From contig DGWH01000091.1 in the NCBI GenBank assembly GCA_002395225.1, positions 33,684 to 97,683 on the forward strand: a DNA stretch of 64,000 nt, read 5' to 3'. Made by a program: the position numbers and the translations under genes. Source of the DNA: Christensenella sp. UBA4263 (GTDB lineage: Bacteria > Bacillota > Clostridia > Christensenellales > Aristaeellaceae). Positions 16,401-24,213 of the stretch are shown one piece after another; the stretch's first letter is position 1, and each line of letters starts with the position of its first letter. Below the pieces are notes generated by a model. It was not told the DNA's origin. It searched no databases and worked only from the letters and a program-made list of their open reading frames with translations.

Positions 16401-18971
16401 ATCAACATTTCCGCTGTTTCTGGCCAGATAGAAAACGTAATCATTTTTCGATTCCGCGGATCCGCTGCCGGTGTGAACGCGTACGACGGAAATGCTGTCA
16501 TCCTGAATGTTGCGGAGCTCTGAATAGGCATTGTTGGTCAGCACCAGTTTATCATTGACACTTGATGAGCTGACCACATTTGTATCCTTTTTGGCGTTGT
16601 CTGCCAGAGCAGTGGCCGGCTGGAACATCTGAATAAATCGATTCAGCTGTTCAGGACGGAAAGCAAGACGTTTGAACGAGGGCAGGAGCTGGTACTTGAT
16701 TTCCTCGCCCAGCTGTTTGACGGCCTTGATAAAGAAAAACTGTGCCGTCAGGCGTGCACCGAAACCGCCAATCAGCTGATACGAACGCTGTTTGCTCCAG
16801 CGGCAGACCAGTTCCAGAAAGCCATATCCATTGACGGTTACACTGGCGACCCCTTTGAACCCAAGACCTGCAAACACACCAAGCTCAAGCCGCACAGTAA
16901 TGGTGAGTCCGCTGTTGCTGGGGGAGTATTCCCATCGCTGGTATTTCCAGTTTCTTCCGGATTGAGCATAGAAGATATTGAGTCCAAGCCCCATTGAGAC
17001 AATGGCATTAAGCGTACCCGTTACCCCGACAGTGGCAATGCCGCCGAAAATGAACTGGACATCTCCCTGCATTTTGACGTTGAGACCGACATTTCCGGCC
17101 AGACGAAGAACGCGAAGATCATCCCGGCCTTTTATTCCGGTAAACTGACCGGTTCCATAGCCCATAATACACCAGTCCAGTGTCAGGGTCGCCAGTTTCC
17201 AGACAGGCAGCTTGAAATCGGATGCGCCGCCACTCTTAATCTCCTGAACCCGGCGCCATCCCTCGGATTCAACCAGCTTGACCATTTTTCCCATGACTTT
17301 TGCCCAGTTGTTTTTCAGATCATCCATGCCTTTTTTCCCGGCATGGAAGCCGACCATGACAAAGGCCATTCCGTTAGGCAGGAGCATGGCGTTAAAGGGC
17401 CATTTATTAACCAGAGGGATGTCGATATTGACTTTCATGGCCGACAGGGGACCCGGCCAGCTTTTGGGCAGATTAAGCGTAATGTTCTTATTGAAAACCG
17501 AGGCGACGCCCGGCAGATTCATGGGTTCATCCACAACTGCCTTGATGGGTTTCAGCTGGAGGGGGAACGTCTTGGTTGTTCTCCCGGATTTCAGGTCGAT
17601 AAACAGTTTGGCATCTCCGGGAATGGCTTTGGCAAACTGCTTTTTGAGGGAAGTGCGGGTTTCAGTCCCGCTTTTTCCCTGAATATTGGAGGCAAGCATG
17701 TTCTTCCTGCCATCCTTGGTGTAATAAAGATCAAAGGTATACGCGGATTTTCCGTAGGTTGTCAGGGTAACCTCATCCGTAGTCTGGGCCATATCCGATA
17801 CAATCAGTTCATACCGGTTATTCATCATGTCAGAGCCGTTGTAACTGGCCTCGATGACATAGGGGGTCCCGTCGTCCTTCTCCAGACGAACATTGAACGT
17901 TGAACCTTTTTTGATTTCTACCTTCCGGAGCTGAACCGTACGGTAGCCGTCTTTTTTAATGCCGATATCGAGGGTGATATTTCCGCTTTTATCGGGTGAA
18001 TAATCACGGACAAGACCGATTGCCACACCTTTTGCGCTGGTCGTCAGGGGGATCGGCTGTTTTCCTCTGCTTTTTCCGTTCTTATCCACATCCCGCAGCG
18101 TCACACTGGCACCGGATACGTTGGTTCCGTTGTTTTTTGTGCGCACGATGAAAGAGCGGTCATCCACCACGGTAATTTCCATCTTCTTCCGGGTGTCCGC
18201 CAGTGCGCTGGTAATGGGGGAAAGACGGTCAATGATGCGGTTTCCCCTGGAGGGAGCGGTCTCTTTTTCCATGGCAAGCAGCACAGGACTGCCTGTGTTC
18301 CGGGTGTTGTCTGCATGCATGGCGACGGCATACTGATCCGCGTACGGCTTGAATTCAGGCGTCTCCCCGCAGAGCATGCGGTCCCATTGATTACAGGTAT
18401 TTTCCCAGAGGCCAAGACTGTCTTTGACGACATCAAAAGCGTCCTTGAGTTCCTCATAGTAATCAAGGAGGCTGTATTCGTAGGAAATCCGGTCCTCTTC
18501 CTCGGTATCCGGATCTTTGATCATCACGTTCAGATAGGAAATCTGGCGGCTGTTTTCCTCAAGCACATCCAGATAGTAGTAAACATCATCCCGCAGATCC
18601 AGGGCATCCTTATAGGCGTCTTGAAAACTGCTGCCGGAAAGATTCAGTTTCCCTTCACTGCTGAGCATGTCATAATCCTGAAACGTATCAAGAACACCGT
18701 CAAAATAATCATAGACGAATTCTTTCAGGACCTCCGCCAGCTGAGAGGCCGTGGCGCAGCTTCCCGCAGACATGCCCTCATGCCATGAGGGTGCACTCTC
18801 CTCAAGCCCCGCCAGGGCAAGGGCCGCGCTGAGCTGCTGAGAGGAGATCCCGTTATCCGGATCATTCCCAAAATCCGGAATGCCGGGGACATCCTCCTCT
18901 GCAAGTGCCTGCCAGGGAAGAGCCTGAATGAAAAACAGGAAACTCAGAACAAATGAAACGACTTTTTTCAT
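13473..18971 (-). CDS. Giant LPPTG cell-wall-anchored surface protein
   Basis: The 1,832-residue protein has a signal peptide (ending QALAEE) and a C-terminal sortase signal: LPPTG at about residue 1800, a 20-residue hydrophobic stretch and the positive tail RKKKR. Between them are long beta-rich regions, a carboxypeptidase-regulatory/CnaB-like segment near residue 280 (GASVTLRDVDKNGK) and an Ig-like domain before the anchor (SYQWQV, AQYRCIIEDASG). An extended central region of a thousand residues has no family I recognise. No sortase is encoded in the window. The ATG at 18971 fits the signal peptide, yet no ribosome binding site precedes it. A role in adhesion or substrate binding is inference. 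Confidence 0.85.
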   Translation of the reverse strand: MKKVVSFVLSFLFFIQALPWQALAEEDVPGIPDFGNDPDNGISSQQLSAALALAGLEESAPSWHEGMSAGSCATASQLAEVLKEFVYDYFDGVLDTFQDYDMLSSEGKLNLSGSSFQDAYKDALDLRDDVYYYLDVLEENSRQISYLNVMIKDPDTEEEDRISYEYSLLDYYEELKDAFDVVKDSLGLWENTCNQWDRMLCGETPEFKPYADQYAVAMHADNTRNTGSPVLLAMEKETAPSRGNRIIDRLSPITSALADTRKKMEITVVDDRSFIVRTKNNGTNVSGASVTLRDVDKNGKSRGKQPIPLTTSAKGVAIGLVRDYSPDKSGNITLDIGIKKDGYRTVQLRKVEIKKGSTFNVRLEKDDGTPYVIEASYNGSDMMNNRYELIVSDMAQTTDEVTLTTYGKSAYTFDLYYTKDGRKNMLASNIQGKSGTETRTSLKKQFAKAIPGDAKLFIDLKSGRTTKTFPLQLKPIKAVVDEPMNLPGVASVFNKNITLNLPKSWPGPLSAMKVNIDIPLVNKWPFNAMLLPNGMAFVMVGFHAGKKGMDDLKNNWAKVMGKMVKLVESEGWRRVQEIKSGGASDFKLPVWKLATLTLDWCIMGYGTGQFTGIKGRDDLRVLRLAGNVGLNVKMQGDVQFIFGGIATVGVTGTLNAIVSMGLGLNIFYAQSGRNWKYQRWEYSPSNSGLTITVRLELGVFAGLGFKGVASVTVNGYGFLELVCRWSKQRSYQLIGGFGARLTAQFFFIKAVKQLGEEIKYQLLPSFKRLAFRPEQLNRFIQMFQPATALADNAKKDTNVVSSSSVNDKLVLTNNAYSELRNIQDDSISVVRVHTGSGSAESKNDYVFYLARNSGNVDLYFRGARTSTSPASVLKIIEAYHNTHSNRFLENDSLTFNTVKSWDVVDYHIETMPLPTDSGRNWGGNRNLYIITMLMAKEYQEVSVAEGTKVRVPRKTAAMVATFLGGGTNGIQMGEFSPNSNTNKFASAVSIFMAAGENDAPICHPVTETELIGTGGTGTGTGKPSYWIRLTCSPTSSVAAEKVKSYSIRLDLGHPTNTSKAPSQEKMTGSIASRTLGLGNASIGSYTFEHVRPGAQRYNGHPYLKDAANSEIAVQDHWYALATPKGQGDDHYLFVNFNAMNNTPKKGSDLYQLDKEPVLDFCVYKQVLVADRKLGKEFVIYLTKGTNNKMNRLRGATVTVNRSDKNSDAPNLEKLYWADMIDFDVGASTTEIHVSTIYGAPLVWWIEAVSADEKNGNKATWTVRGCWLNDNPAERCLSKPMTFAVIREKTASKKTRGPIFFDLIEENERGAAIVGYYALKSEDSSGNISATLYNFTFKLTPGIDLLSSTFTKEIANAGSYDDIQVAMHNNGNVPISGVDLGIYYKNQKLQDVHVDMEHYYSSYCNIYENGRVKRTIKNSSEKQCAVRMVSSGLSKKLEDRWSIRQWRLHTDKDRMDMRSQKSTALSMPDSYDTVVMAMQIPHKWIGDYAIEIRVEKLYARDKLSFLTKRPRKQSKAVLSPVNRLFAISSAIADDTPDDPGNLLAFSPGTGDVAVITSPEGGEIEKTDAYKFSTDLDFDSLTINSAAKDIEVDADVWFDGDEEMVTIYLNESALLPATEENEVVTIQALLDDDETPSYEWKYDSRSVDYEGQLVRDGTGWSLTYPLSVLTGGREASELTIQVDSGNEEEALFSNNYVVLPLDSQPMVILTEPEDRTENAGNNTTFSVEVSGGHSPYSYQWQVLMPGGAWKDITDAWDSRLTLYGVYANLDGAQYRCIIEDASGRTLTSRAATLTVLSSDVSLPPTGDSQNLTVWLLLLGAACLTVFFLIRKKKR

Positions 18972-19089
18972 GTGCGTTGACAGAACCTGCGGGGAGGATC
19001 TGCGTTCCTTTCTGCAAAATCGGTACAGTAACAGGACTTGGCCGCGTGAACAGATGCAGGCATACAAATTCACATCTTATTAATACTGC

Positions 19090-19118
19090 ATTATATGGCT
19101 GATTTCCGGATCGTGCAA
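19090..19118 (-). promoter_or_regulatory. Promoter of the giant surface-protein gene
   Basis: On the minus strand, TTGCAC (19113-19118), a 17-bp spacer and a perfect TATAAT (19090-19095) are present. Transcription would begin near 19083, about 110 nt before the ATG at 18971. With the downstream terminator of the next gene, this accounts for the 18972-19299 gap. Confidence 0.8.
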
Positions 19119-19213
19119 GGCTGTCACGGAGGATGATCTGTTTTGTAATCAGAATGAAACCTCTCCGGGGGTTGCTTTCCTGTTTCAGTAAGCCTGTCCG
19201 GAAAACGGACAAT

Positions 19214-19246
19214 GAAAAAAAGCCAGCCCGTCAATTCAGGGCTGGT
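19214..19246 (-). terminator. Terminator of the GH5 gene
   Basis: CCAGCCC (19223-19229) pairs with GGGCTGG (19239-19245). On the minus strand the stem is followed by seven T residues. It lies about 55 bp past the GH5 stop. Confidence 0.8.
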
Positions 19247-19299
19247 GAACTCGATTCGGATGGCCGCAGTTCCGGATTCAGCGGTGCTTTCAGGCAGGT

Positions 19300-20229
19300 T
19301 TACAGCGGCTTGGTCTGGCACCAGTCGCGGAACCAGCGGCCATGGGGGCTGAGGTCGTTATCCGTAAAGTCATCCAGCTTGGGACACATGGCATTGATCA
19401 GGCTGCTGGATTCCTTCTTGTTGGAGAGGTTCCAGCATATAAAGCTGAGGCCATGCTGCTCGATGAGAGAGCGCCAGGTATTGCCCTCCACCACATCAAT
19501 GCTGCCGTTCCCCGAGGCGTCACAGATGCCGAATTCGGAGATGAAAACCGGAATGCCGTTGGAAATGGCGTTCAGCAGACGGGAACGCATCTCCTGACCG
19601 TGGGTTGCGGCATAAAAGTGCATGGTGTACATGATATTTCTGGCCAGAATGGGTGAGGTCTGGGGAAGGTTAATGTCCTGACACCAGTTCGGGGTTCCCA
19701 CCAGAATCACGGAATAAGGGGCGTTCTTCTGGATGATGGGGATAATCTGGCTGGCATAGGTATGAACCCGGTCCCAGTTGCAGTTCCCGTTGGGTTCATT
19801 GCAGATTTCATAGAGGATGTTGCCATAGCTGCCATACCGCGAGGAAACTTCCTCAAAGAACGCTTTGGCTCCTTCCAGGTAGACCATGGGATCATGTTCC
19901 TCAAGGACATGCCAGTCAACAATCACGTAAAGGCCCAGCGAGGAGGCGATATCAATCCCTTTGGTCAGGAGATGCAGGAGGGATTCCTTGTCGCCGTCCG
20001 TCTGGTAGCCCATTGAACCGGCCGTATACAGCGCAAGCCGGATGCAGTTCACATGCCAGGCATCTCGCAGATACTGGAAGGTTTCCTTTGTGACATACTG
20101 CGGATACCAGGCCAGACCGTGGGTGGAAACGCCGTGCAGCTGGAACGGAATGCGGTTTCCGTCCATCAGCTTTGCGCCGGAAACATACAGAGGGCCATGA
20201 AGGGTATAGGGTGTATAGGAATAGCTCAT
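19300..20229 (-). CDS. Cytoplasmic glycoside hydrolase family 5 enzyme (cellulase-like)
   Basis: This 309-residue protein is a GH5 TIM-barrel hydrolase. The acid/base is Glu145 in EICNEPNG and the nucleophile is Glu232 in FISEFG; VIVDWH and the HFYAATHG block also match GH5 (subfamily 2-like) enzymes. Starting at 20229, right after an excellent GGAGG site, there is no signal peptide and no carbohydrate-binding module. A longer N-terminal reading has no better start. It probably cuts imported beta-linked oligosaccharides inside the cell. It diverges from the LacI/ABC/GH42 locus, supporting that role. Confidence 0.88.
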   Translation of the reverse strand: MSYSYTPYTLHGPLYVSGAKLMDGNRIPFQLHGVSTHGLAWYPQYVTKETFQYLRDAWHVNCIRLALYTAGSMGYQTDGDKESLLHLLTKGIDIASSLGLYVIVDWHVLEEHDPMVYLEGAKAFFEEVSSRYGSYGNILYEICNEPNGNCNWDRVHTYASQIIPIIQKNAPYSVILVGTPNWCQDINLPQTSPILARNIMYTMHFYAATHGQEMRSRLLNAISNGIPVFISEFGICDASGNGSIDVVEGNTWRSLIEQHGLSFICWNLSNKKESSSLINAMCPKLDDFTDNDLSPHGRWFRDWCQTKPL

Positions 20230-20340
20230 TTTTGTGCCTCCAAATTCTGAAGCGATCTCATGGATAACGATCAGGAAGACGGGAAACCCGTTCCTGTTCT
20301 CCGGGTTTCCTGAGGCCCGGATATACACATGGTTGATGTT

Positions 20341-20364
20341 TCAGATTACAATTGCATAATCTGA
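20341..20364. promoter_or_regulatory. Operator-like inverted repeat at the GH5 transcription start
   Basis: TCAGATTA (20341-20348) and TAATCTGA (20357-20364) form an 8-bp perfect inverted repeat with 8 bp between. It overlaps the predicted GH5 start site (about 20362). A repressor bound here would block the GH5 promoter. Sequence differs from the palindromes next to the LacI gene. Confidence 0.55.
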
Positions 20365-20368
20365 CTTT

Positions 20369-20397
20369 ATTGTATTACAGAACCGCTTTGGAGACAA
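20369..20397 (-). promoter_or_regulatory. Promoter of the GH5 gene
   Basis: On the minus strand TTGTCT (20392-20397) and TACAAT (20369-20374) are spaced 17 bp. The leader of about 130 nt carries the inverted repeat described separately. Confidence 0.6.
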
Positions 20398-20570
20398 GAC
20401 CTCAATCCGCCCTAAGGGCGGCTGGAAAAAAAACAGGGAAGGCCCGTCAATGGGATGAAACAGGCCGCGGGGAACAATGGATCATGGGCGGGAAATACGC
20501 AGCAGACCGGAAATGATGTCAAATGTACAGGCATGAACCGTGTGGACAATCCTGAAAGGCTGTGTCATAT

Positions 20571-20609
20571 GGTCAGATATCTGGCCGAATGTGGTCATAT
20601 GACCACATT
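20571..20609. promoter_or_regulatory. Tandem palindromic operators upstream of the LacI-type regulator
   Basis: Two palindromes abut. The first, GGTCAGATATCTGGCC (20571-20586), has one mismatch. The second is a perfect 22-bp palindrome (20588-20609) with core TGTGGTCATATGACCACA. The second ends 8 bp before the -35 box of the regulator gene. Their form fits dimeric LacI-family binding and autoregulation. The rest of the 20230-20726 gap holds the GH5 promoter and a small CCGCCC-TAA-GGGCGG hairpin (20407-20421). Confidence 0.65.
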
Positions 20610-20617
20610 ATCGGTTG

Positions 20618-20646
20618 TTGTAAGTGCCTAAAAGTATCAATATAAT
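20618..20646 (+). promoter_or_regulatory. Promoter of the LacI-type regulator gene
   Basis: TTGTAA (20618-20623), a 17-bp spacer and a perfect TATAAT (20641-20646) are present. Transcription would start near 20653. Confidence 0.75.
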
Positions 20647-20726
20647 TAGACCAGATTTGAAAGAACGACAAAGCAGCATTGAGATTAGCTGAAAAGATTT
20701 ACGCCAGAATTTTGGAGATTTTGCAC

Positions 20727-21758
20727 ATGATCAGCCGAAAGGATATTGCCGAACGGGCCGGCGTGTCTGTTTCTGTCGTATCAAGAGCGCTGAATAACAG
20801 CGGATATGTGGACAAAGAAAAGAAAGACAGAATCCTTGCACTGGCCCACGAGATGGGATACAACCGTGAACCGGCAGGAATGCGGGGAAATGCCTCGCGG
20901 CTGCTGCTGTTTTATCTGAGAGATATCCGGAATCCGTTTTACACCGAGGTATTTGAGGGAATCAGTGAGGTGGCAGAGGCAAAAAACTACGGCGCCGTAC
21001 TGTTTCAGTCAAGGGACTATGAACGGATCCCGCGTTTGCCGGTAGACGGGGTGATCTTTTCCAACGAGGCACTGGCAGTTGACTATCTCAAGACCGTGGG
21101 AAAACAGTACTATCTGCCTGCGGTCAGCTGTTCCTACGGATATAATTACCTGCTCCCCAGAAGCATTACGCAGATTGACTGTGATCTGCTTGAGGCAACG
21201 GTGATGCTCATTGAGTATCTGCAGAAAAGAGGTCACCGGAAAATCGCCATGGTCTCCTCGGAGGATCTGACGCAGTTCAGTGTGCGGATTATCGCATGGC
21301 GCTCGGCCATGCTGCCGATTCTGGGCAGCCGGGTTCAGGATTACTTTTTTGCGGTGGAGGATGATTCCGGACGGAAAGATGTGGAGGACCCCTTTGAGTT
21401 TTCCTGCGACTTTTACGAGCGGGGGAGTATCGGAGCCCGGCGGTTCTTTGATTCCGGTTGTGATGCCACGGCGGTCATCTGTTTTAATGAAAGCGTAGCC
21501 CTGGGATTCTGCCAGACCGCGGCGGTGATGAACAAACGCATTCCCGAGGATCTTTCCGTTGTCACCTTTGATCATACCTATTTTTCCAAGTACTTTTCCG
21601 TTCCGCTGACCATGGTCAGTCTGAATCCACATCTGCAGGGACGTGAGTGTGCGCTGCATCTCATTGGCCTCATTAACGGGGAGGCAGGGGAGCGCGTTCA
21701 TCATGTGCCGGTGGAAATCGTTGAAGGGGCGTCGGTCAGGACGATCACGGCCCGATGA
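20727..21758 (+). CDS. LacI-family transcriptional regulator
   Basis: A 343-residue repressor with an N-terminal helix-turn-helix (ISRKDIAERAGVSVSVVSRA, then LNNSGYV at about 20-26) and hinge, followed by a periplasmic-binding-protein-like sugar-sensing domain. The ATG at 20727 begins exactly at the usual LacI N-terminus and follows GGAG by about 9 nt. A TTG at 20679 would add a 16-residue extension unusual for the family. It precedes a sugar ABC importer and GH42 gene that it most likely controls, and its own promoter carries palindromes. Confidence 0.93.
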   Translation: MISRKDIAERAGVSVSVVSRALNNSGYVDKEKKDRILALAHEMGYNREPAGMRGNASRLLLFYLRDIRNPFYTEVFEGISEVAEAKNYGAVLFQSRDYERIPRLPVDGVIFSNEALAVDYLKTVGKQYYLPAVSCSYGYNYLLPRSITQIDCDLLEATVMLIEYLQKRGHRKIAMVSSEDLTQFSVRIIAWRSAMLPILGSRVQDYFFAVEDDSGRKDVEDPFEFSCDFYERGSIGARRFFDSGCDATAVICFNESVALGFCQTAAVMNKRIPEDLSVVTFDHTYFSKYFSVPLTMVSLNPHLQGRECALHLIGLINGEAGERVHHVPVEIVEGASVRTITAR

Positions 21759-21809
21759 TGATGTGATTTTCTCGTATGAGAGATCAAAATATTTAAGGAG
21801 GTACCTGAA

Positions 21810-23132
21810 ATGAAACGTATCGTGACTCTGGTGCTTGTGACCCTGATGGCACTGCTTTCCCTGAGTGCATTTGCCGAGGGAACGGTGAACAAGGACATCT
21901 CCGGCTATATCGAAGTCGGCGGCTGGCCCTCCGGCGATGACGCCTTCAAGGCGGCCATGGCCGGATTCAACGAGATGTATCCCAACATCGAAGTGGAGCT
22001 CGTCTTCACCGACACCACCGCCCATCATCAGGCCCTGCAGACCTCTCTGGCCGCCGGCTCCGGCGCACCGGATGTGGCAATGGTTGAGGGTGCTTATATC
22101 GCGCAGTACAAGAACTCCCTTGCGCTGACCGACCTCAACACCCTGGGTGCACAGGAATACAAGGATGACTTTGGCCCCTTCAAGTGGAATCAGGCCATCA
22201 GCGACGATGGAAAACGCATGGTTGCCATTCCGTGGGACCTTGGCCCGACGCTCTACTACTATCGTTCCGACGTGTTTGAAGAGGTTGGCCTCCCGACCGA
22301 TCCGGACGAGGTGACCAAGCTCATGAGCACCTGGGAAGGCGTTCTCGAGGTTGCTGAGAAGGTTTCCATCCCCGGCAAGCGCTGGTTCCTGCCCTCTGCC
22401 GCCTATCCGTATCAGTGGCTGTTCATCAACCGCGACTACTTTGATGAGAAGCTCAATCTGGTTCTGGAGCGCGAGGGTGACATCGACTGCCTGAATGCCT
22501 GCCTTGAGATCCGCAAGAACGGCTGGGACATGAATGTGGACATGTGGTCAAGCGAGGCCTATGCTGCTTATGAAGCCGGCACCTGCGTCAGCGTGGCTGC
22601 AGGTTCCTGGTTCTCCGGCTTCCTGAAGACCGATATCGATCCGGATGGTGCCGGACACTGGCGCGCCACCGTTCTGCCGGCCGGAATGCCCGCAACCAAC
22701 TGGGGCGGCTCTTTCCTGGTCATCCCTGAGCAGAGCAAGGAAAAGGAAGCTGCCTGGGCGTTCCTGACCTATATGCTGTGCACCGCCAAGGGACAGAACG
22801 ACATGTTTGCTGCCGTTGACTACTTCCCGGCCTATGAGCCCGCCTGGACGCAGGCGCCCGAGCTCTACACCGACGGTGATCCGTATTTCGGCGGACAGGC
22901 CCCCAATGCGCTGGCTGCCAAGATCGCCTCTGAGGTGCCCGCTGTGTACAACACGATTATGGATACCACCGCTGAGGGGTACATCTACAGCGCGTTCAAC
23001 GCAGGTGCTGAGGCCGGCGAGACCGCTGAGCAGATCCGCGAACGCCTCGGCAAGGACATCGAGGTTGCCTGTGCCGAGCTCAAGCTCCAGCAGATTCAGA
23101 ATCTGAAAGACGCAGGCGTCTGGCAGGAGTAA
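21810..23132 (+). CDS. Sugar ABC transporter substrate-binding protein
   Basis: A 440-residue exported binding protein of the MalE-like class (family 1 extracellular solute-binding protein). A strong TTAAGGAGG site precedes the ATG. The signal peptide ends LSAFAEG, with no lipobox cysteine, so the protein is predicted to be cleaved by signal peptidase I rather than lipid-anchored. That is unusual for a Gram-positive importer. It precedes two MalFG-like permeases and a GH42 beta-galactosidase, so a beta-galactoside or similar oligosaccharide is the likely ligand. A hairpin after the stop may keep its mRNA level high. Confidence 0.93.
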   Translation: MKRIVTLVLVTLMALLSLSAFAEGTVNKDISGYIEVGGWPSGDDAFKAAMAGFNEMYPNIEVELVFTDTTAHHQALQTSLAAGSGAPDVAMVEGAYIAQYKNSLALTDLNTLGAQEYKDDFGPFKWNQAISDDGKRMVAIPWDLGPTLYYYRSDVFEEVGLPTDPDEVTKLMSTWEGVLEVAEKVSIPGKRWFLPSAAYPYQWLFINRDYFDEKLNLVLEREGDIDCLNACLEIRKNGWDMNVDMWSSEAYAAYEAGTCVSVAAGSWFSGFLKTDIDPDGAGHWRATVLPAGMPATNWGGSFLVIPEQSKEKEAAWAFLTYMLCTAKGQNDMFAAVDYFPAYEPAWTQAPELYTDGDPYFGGQAPNALAAKIASEVPAVYNTIMDTTAEGYIYSAFNAGAEAGETAEQIRERLGKDIEVACAELKLQQIQNLKDAGVWQE

Positions 23133-23162
23133 CCTCCATTCCTGATCCTGCGTTTGACCTGA

Positions 23163-23197
23163 AAGAAGGAGGCCGGTCCTGTGCCGGTCTCCTTCTT
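23163..23197 (+). promoter_or_regulatory. Intercistronic hairpin between binding-protein and permease genes
   Basis: Arms 23163-23176 and 23184-23197 form a 14-bp stem with one G-T pair and a 7-nt loop. No T-run follows. Such elements after binding-protein genes commonly stabilise the upstream mRNA and lower downstream expression. Confidence 0.7.
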
Positions 23198-23250
23198 GCC
23201 AATCATCGCCTGTTCTGCAGGTATTTATCAGTCTTATGGAGGTGAAACAG

Positions 23251-24213
23251 GTGGATAAAACCGCCGGTTCTGTCCGAACCCCTAAGAAAAAAAGCCTTGG
23301 CCGGATTCTCTATGAGAATCGTGTGGCCTATGCCTATATCGCGCCGTTTTATATTCTGTTTCTGGTGTTCAATCTCTTTCCCATGGTTTTCGGCTTCGCC
23401 CTCAGCTTTTTCCGCTGGGACGGCCTCAGTGACATGCACTTTATCGGCGTTCAGAACTATGGAAACCTGTTGAATGATCCGCTGTTCTGGAAAGCCCTCC
23501 AGAATACGCTGTTTATCGGGATTATCGCGCATATTCCCATTCTGCTGGGCGGTCTGGTTCTGGCGTACATTCTCAATACCAGACTGGTCCGCGGCGAAAA
23601 CATCTTCAAGACGATCTACTTCATGCCGATGGTAACCAGCGCCGTGGCGGTCACGGTTATCTTTTCGAGCATGTTCGGCTATAATTACGGCGTCATCAAC
23701 TACTTCCTCAGCCTCTTCGGCGAGCCGCCCATTAACTGGCTGGGCGGGGACGGCTCCCTCATCAAGGTAGCGGTCATCGTCATGTTCTCGTGGAAATGGA
23801 TTGGCTGGAACATGGTCATCTACCTGGCCGGGATGCAGGGCATCAGCAACGACATCTATGAGGCCGCCTCCATTGACGGGGCAACCCATGTGGATGTGGT
23901 GTTCAAAATCCTCATTCCGCTGCTCAAGCCCATCATTCTGTTCACACTGATTCAGTCGACCATCGGCATGTTCAACCTGTTTACGGAGCCTTTCGTGCTC
24001 ACCGGAAACAGCTGGACCGGCGGCACCAACAACGGTGCGCTGACCCTGATGATCTATCTGCTCAACAAGGCGCCGCAGGGCGGCAACCTCTACGGCTATG
24101 CCTCGGCTGTTGCCTATGTCATCACCCTGATGATCATCCTCATCTCCACCTGCCTCAACAAGGTCACGGAAGAGAAGGATCCGGGTGCCGGGAAAGGAGG
24201 GCGCATCAGATGA
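23251..24213 (+). CDS. Sugar ABC transporter permease (MalF-like)
   Basis: An inner-membrane permease with six hydrophobic segments. The EAA loop that docks the ATPase is visible as EAASIDGATHVDVVFKILIP. The GTG at 23251 was preferred because the ATG at 23236 overlaps its own GGAGGTGA site; this gives 320 residues. It is translationally coupled to the next permease by a 4-bp overlap. No ATPase gene is nearby, so an MsmX-type shared ATPase encoded elsewhere is expected, as is common in Bacillota. Confidence 0.92.
   Translation: MDKTAGSVRTPKKKSLGRILYENRVAYAYIAPFYILFLVFNLFPMVFGFALSFFRWDGLSDMHFIGVQNYGNLLNDPLFWKALQNTLFIGIIAHIPILLGGLVLAYILNTRLVRGENIFKTIYFMPMVTSAVAVTVIFSSMFGYNYGVINYFLSLFGEPPINWLGGDGSLIKVAVIVMFSWKWIGWNMVIYLAGMQGISNDIYEAASIDGATHVDVVFKILIPLLKPIILFTLIQSTIGMFNLFTEPFVLTGNSWTGGTNNGALTLMIYLLNKAPQGGNLYGYASAVAYVITLMIILISTCLNKVTEEKDPGAGKGGRIR

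Noticed and set aside
20407..20421. CCGCCC-TAA-GGGCGG hairpin as a terminator
   Set aside because: Stem is only 6 bp, no gene ends nearby on the strand where a T-run would follow, and the T-run precedes rather than follows it on the minus strand.
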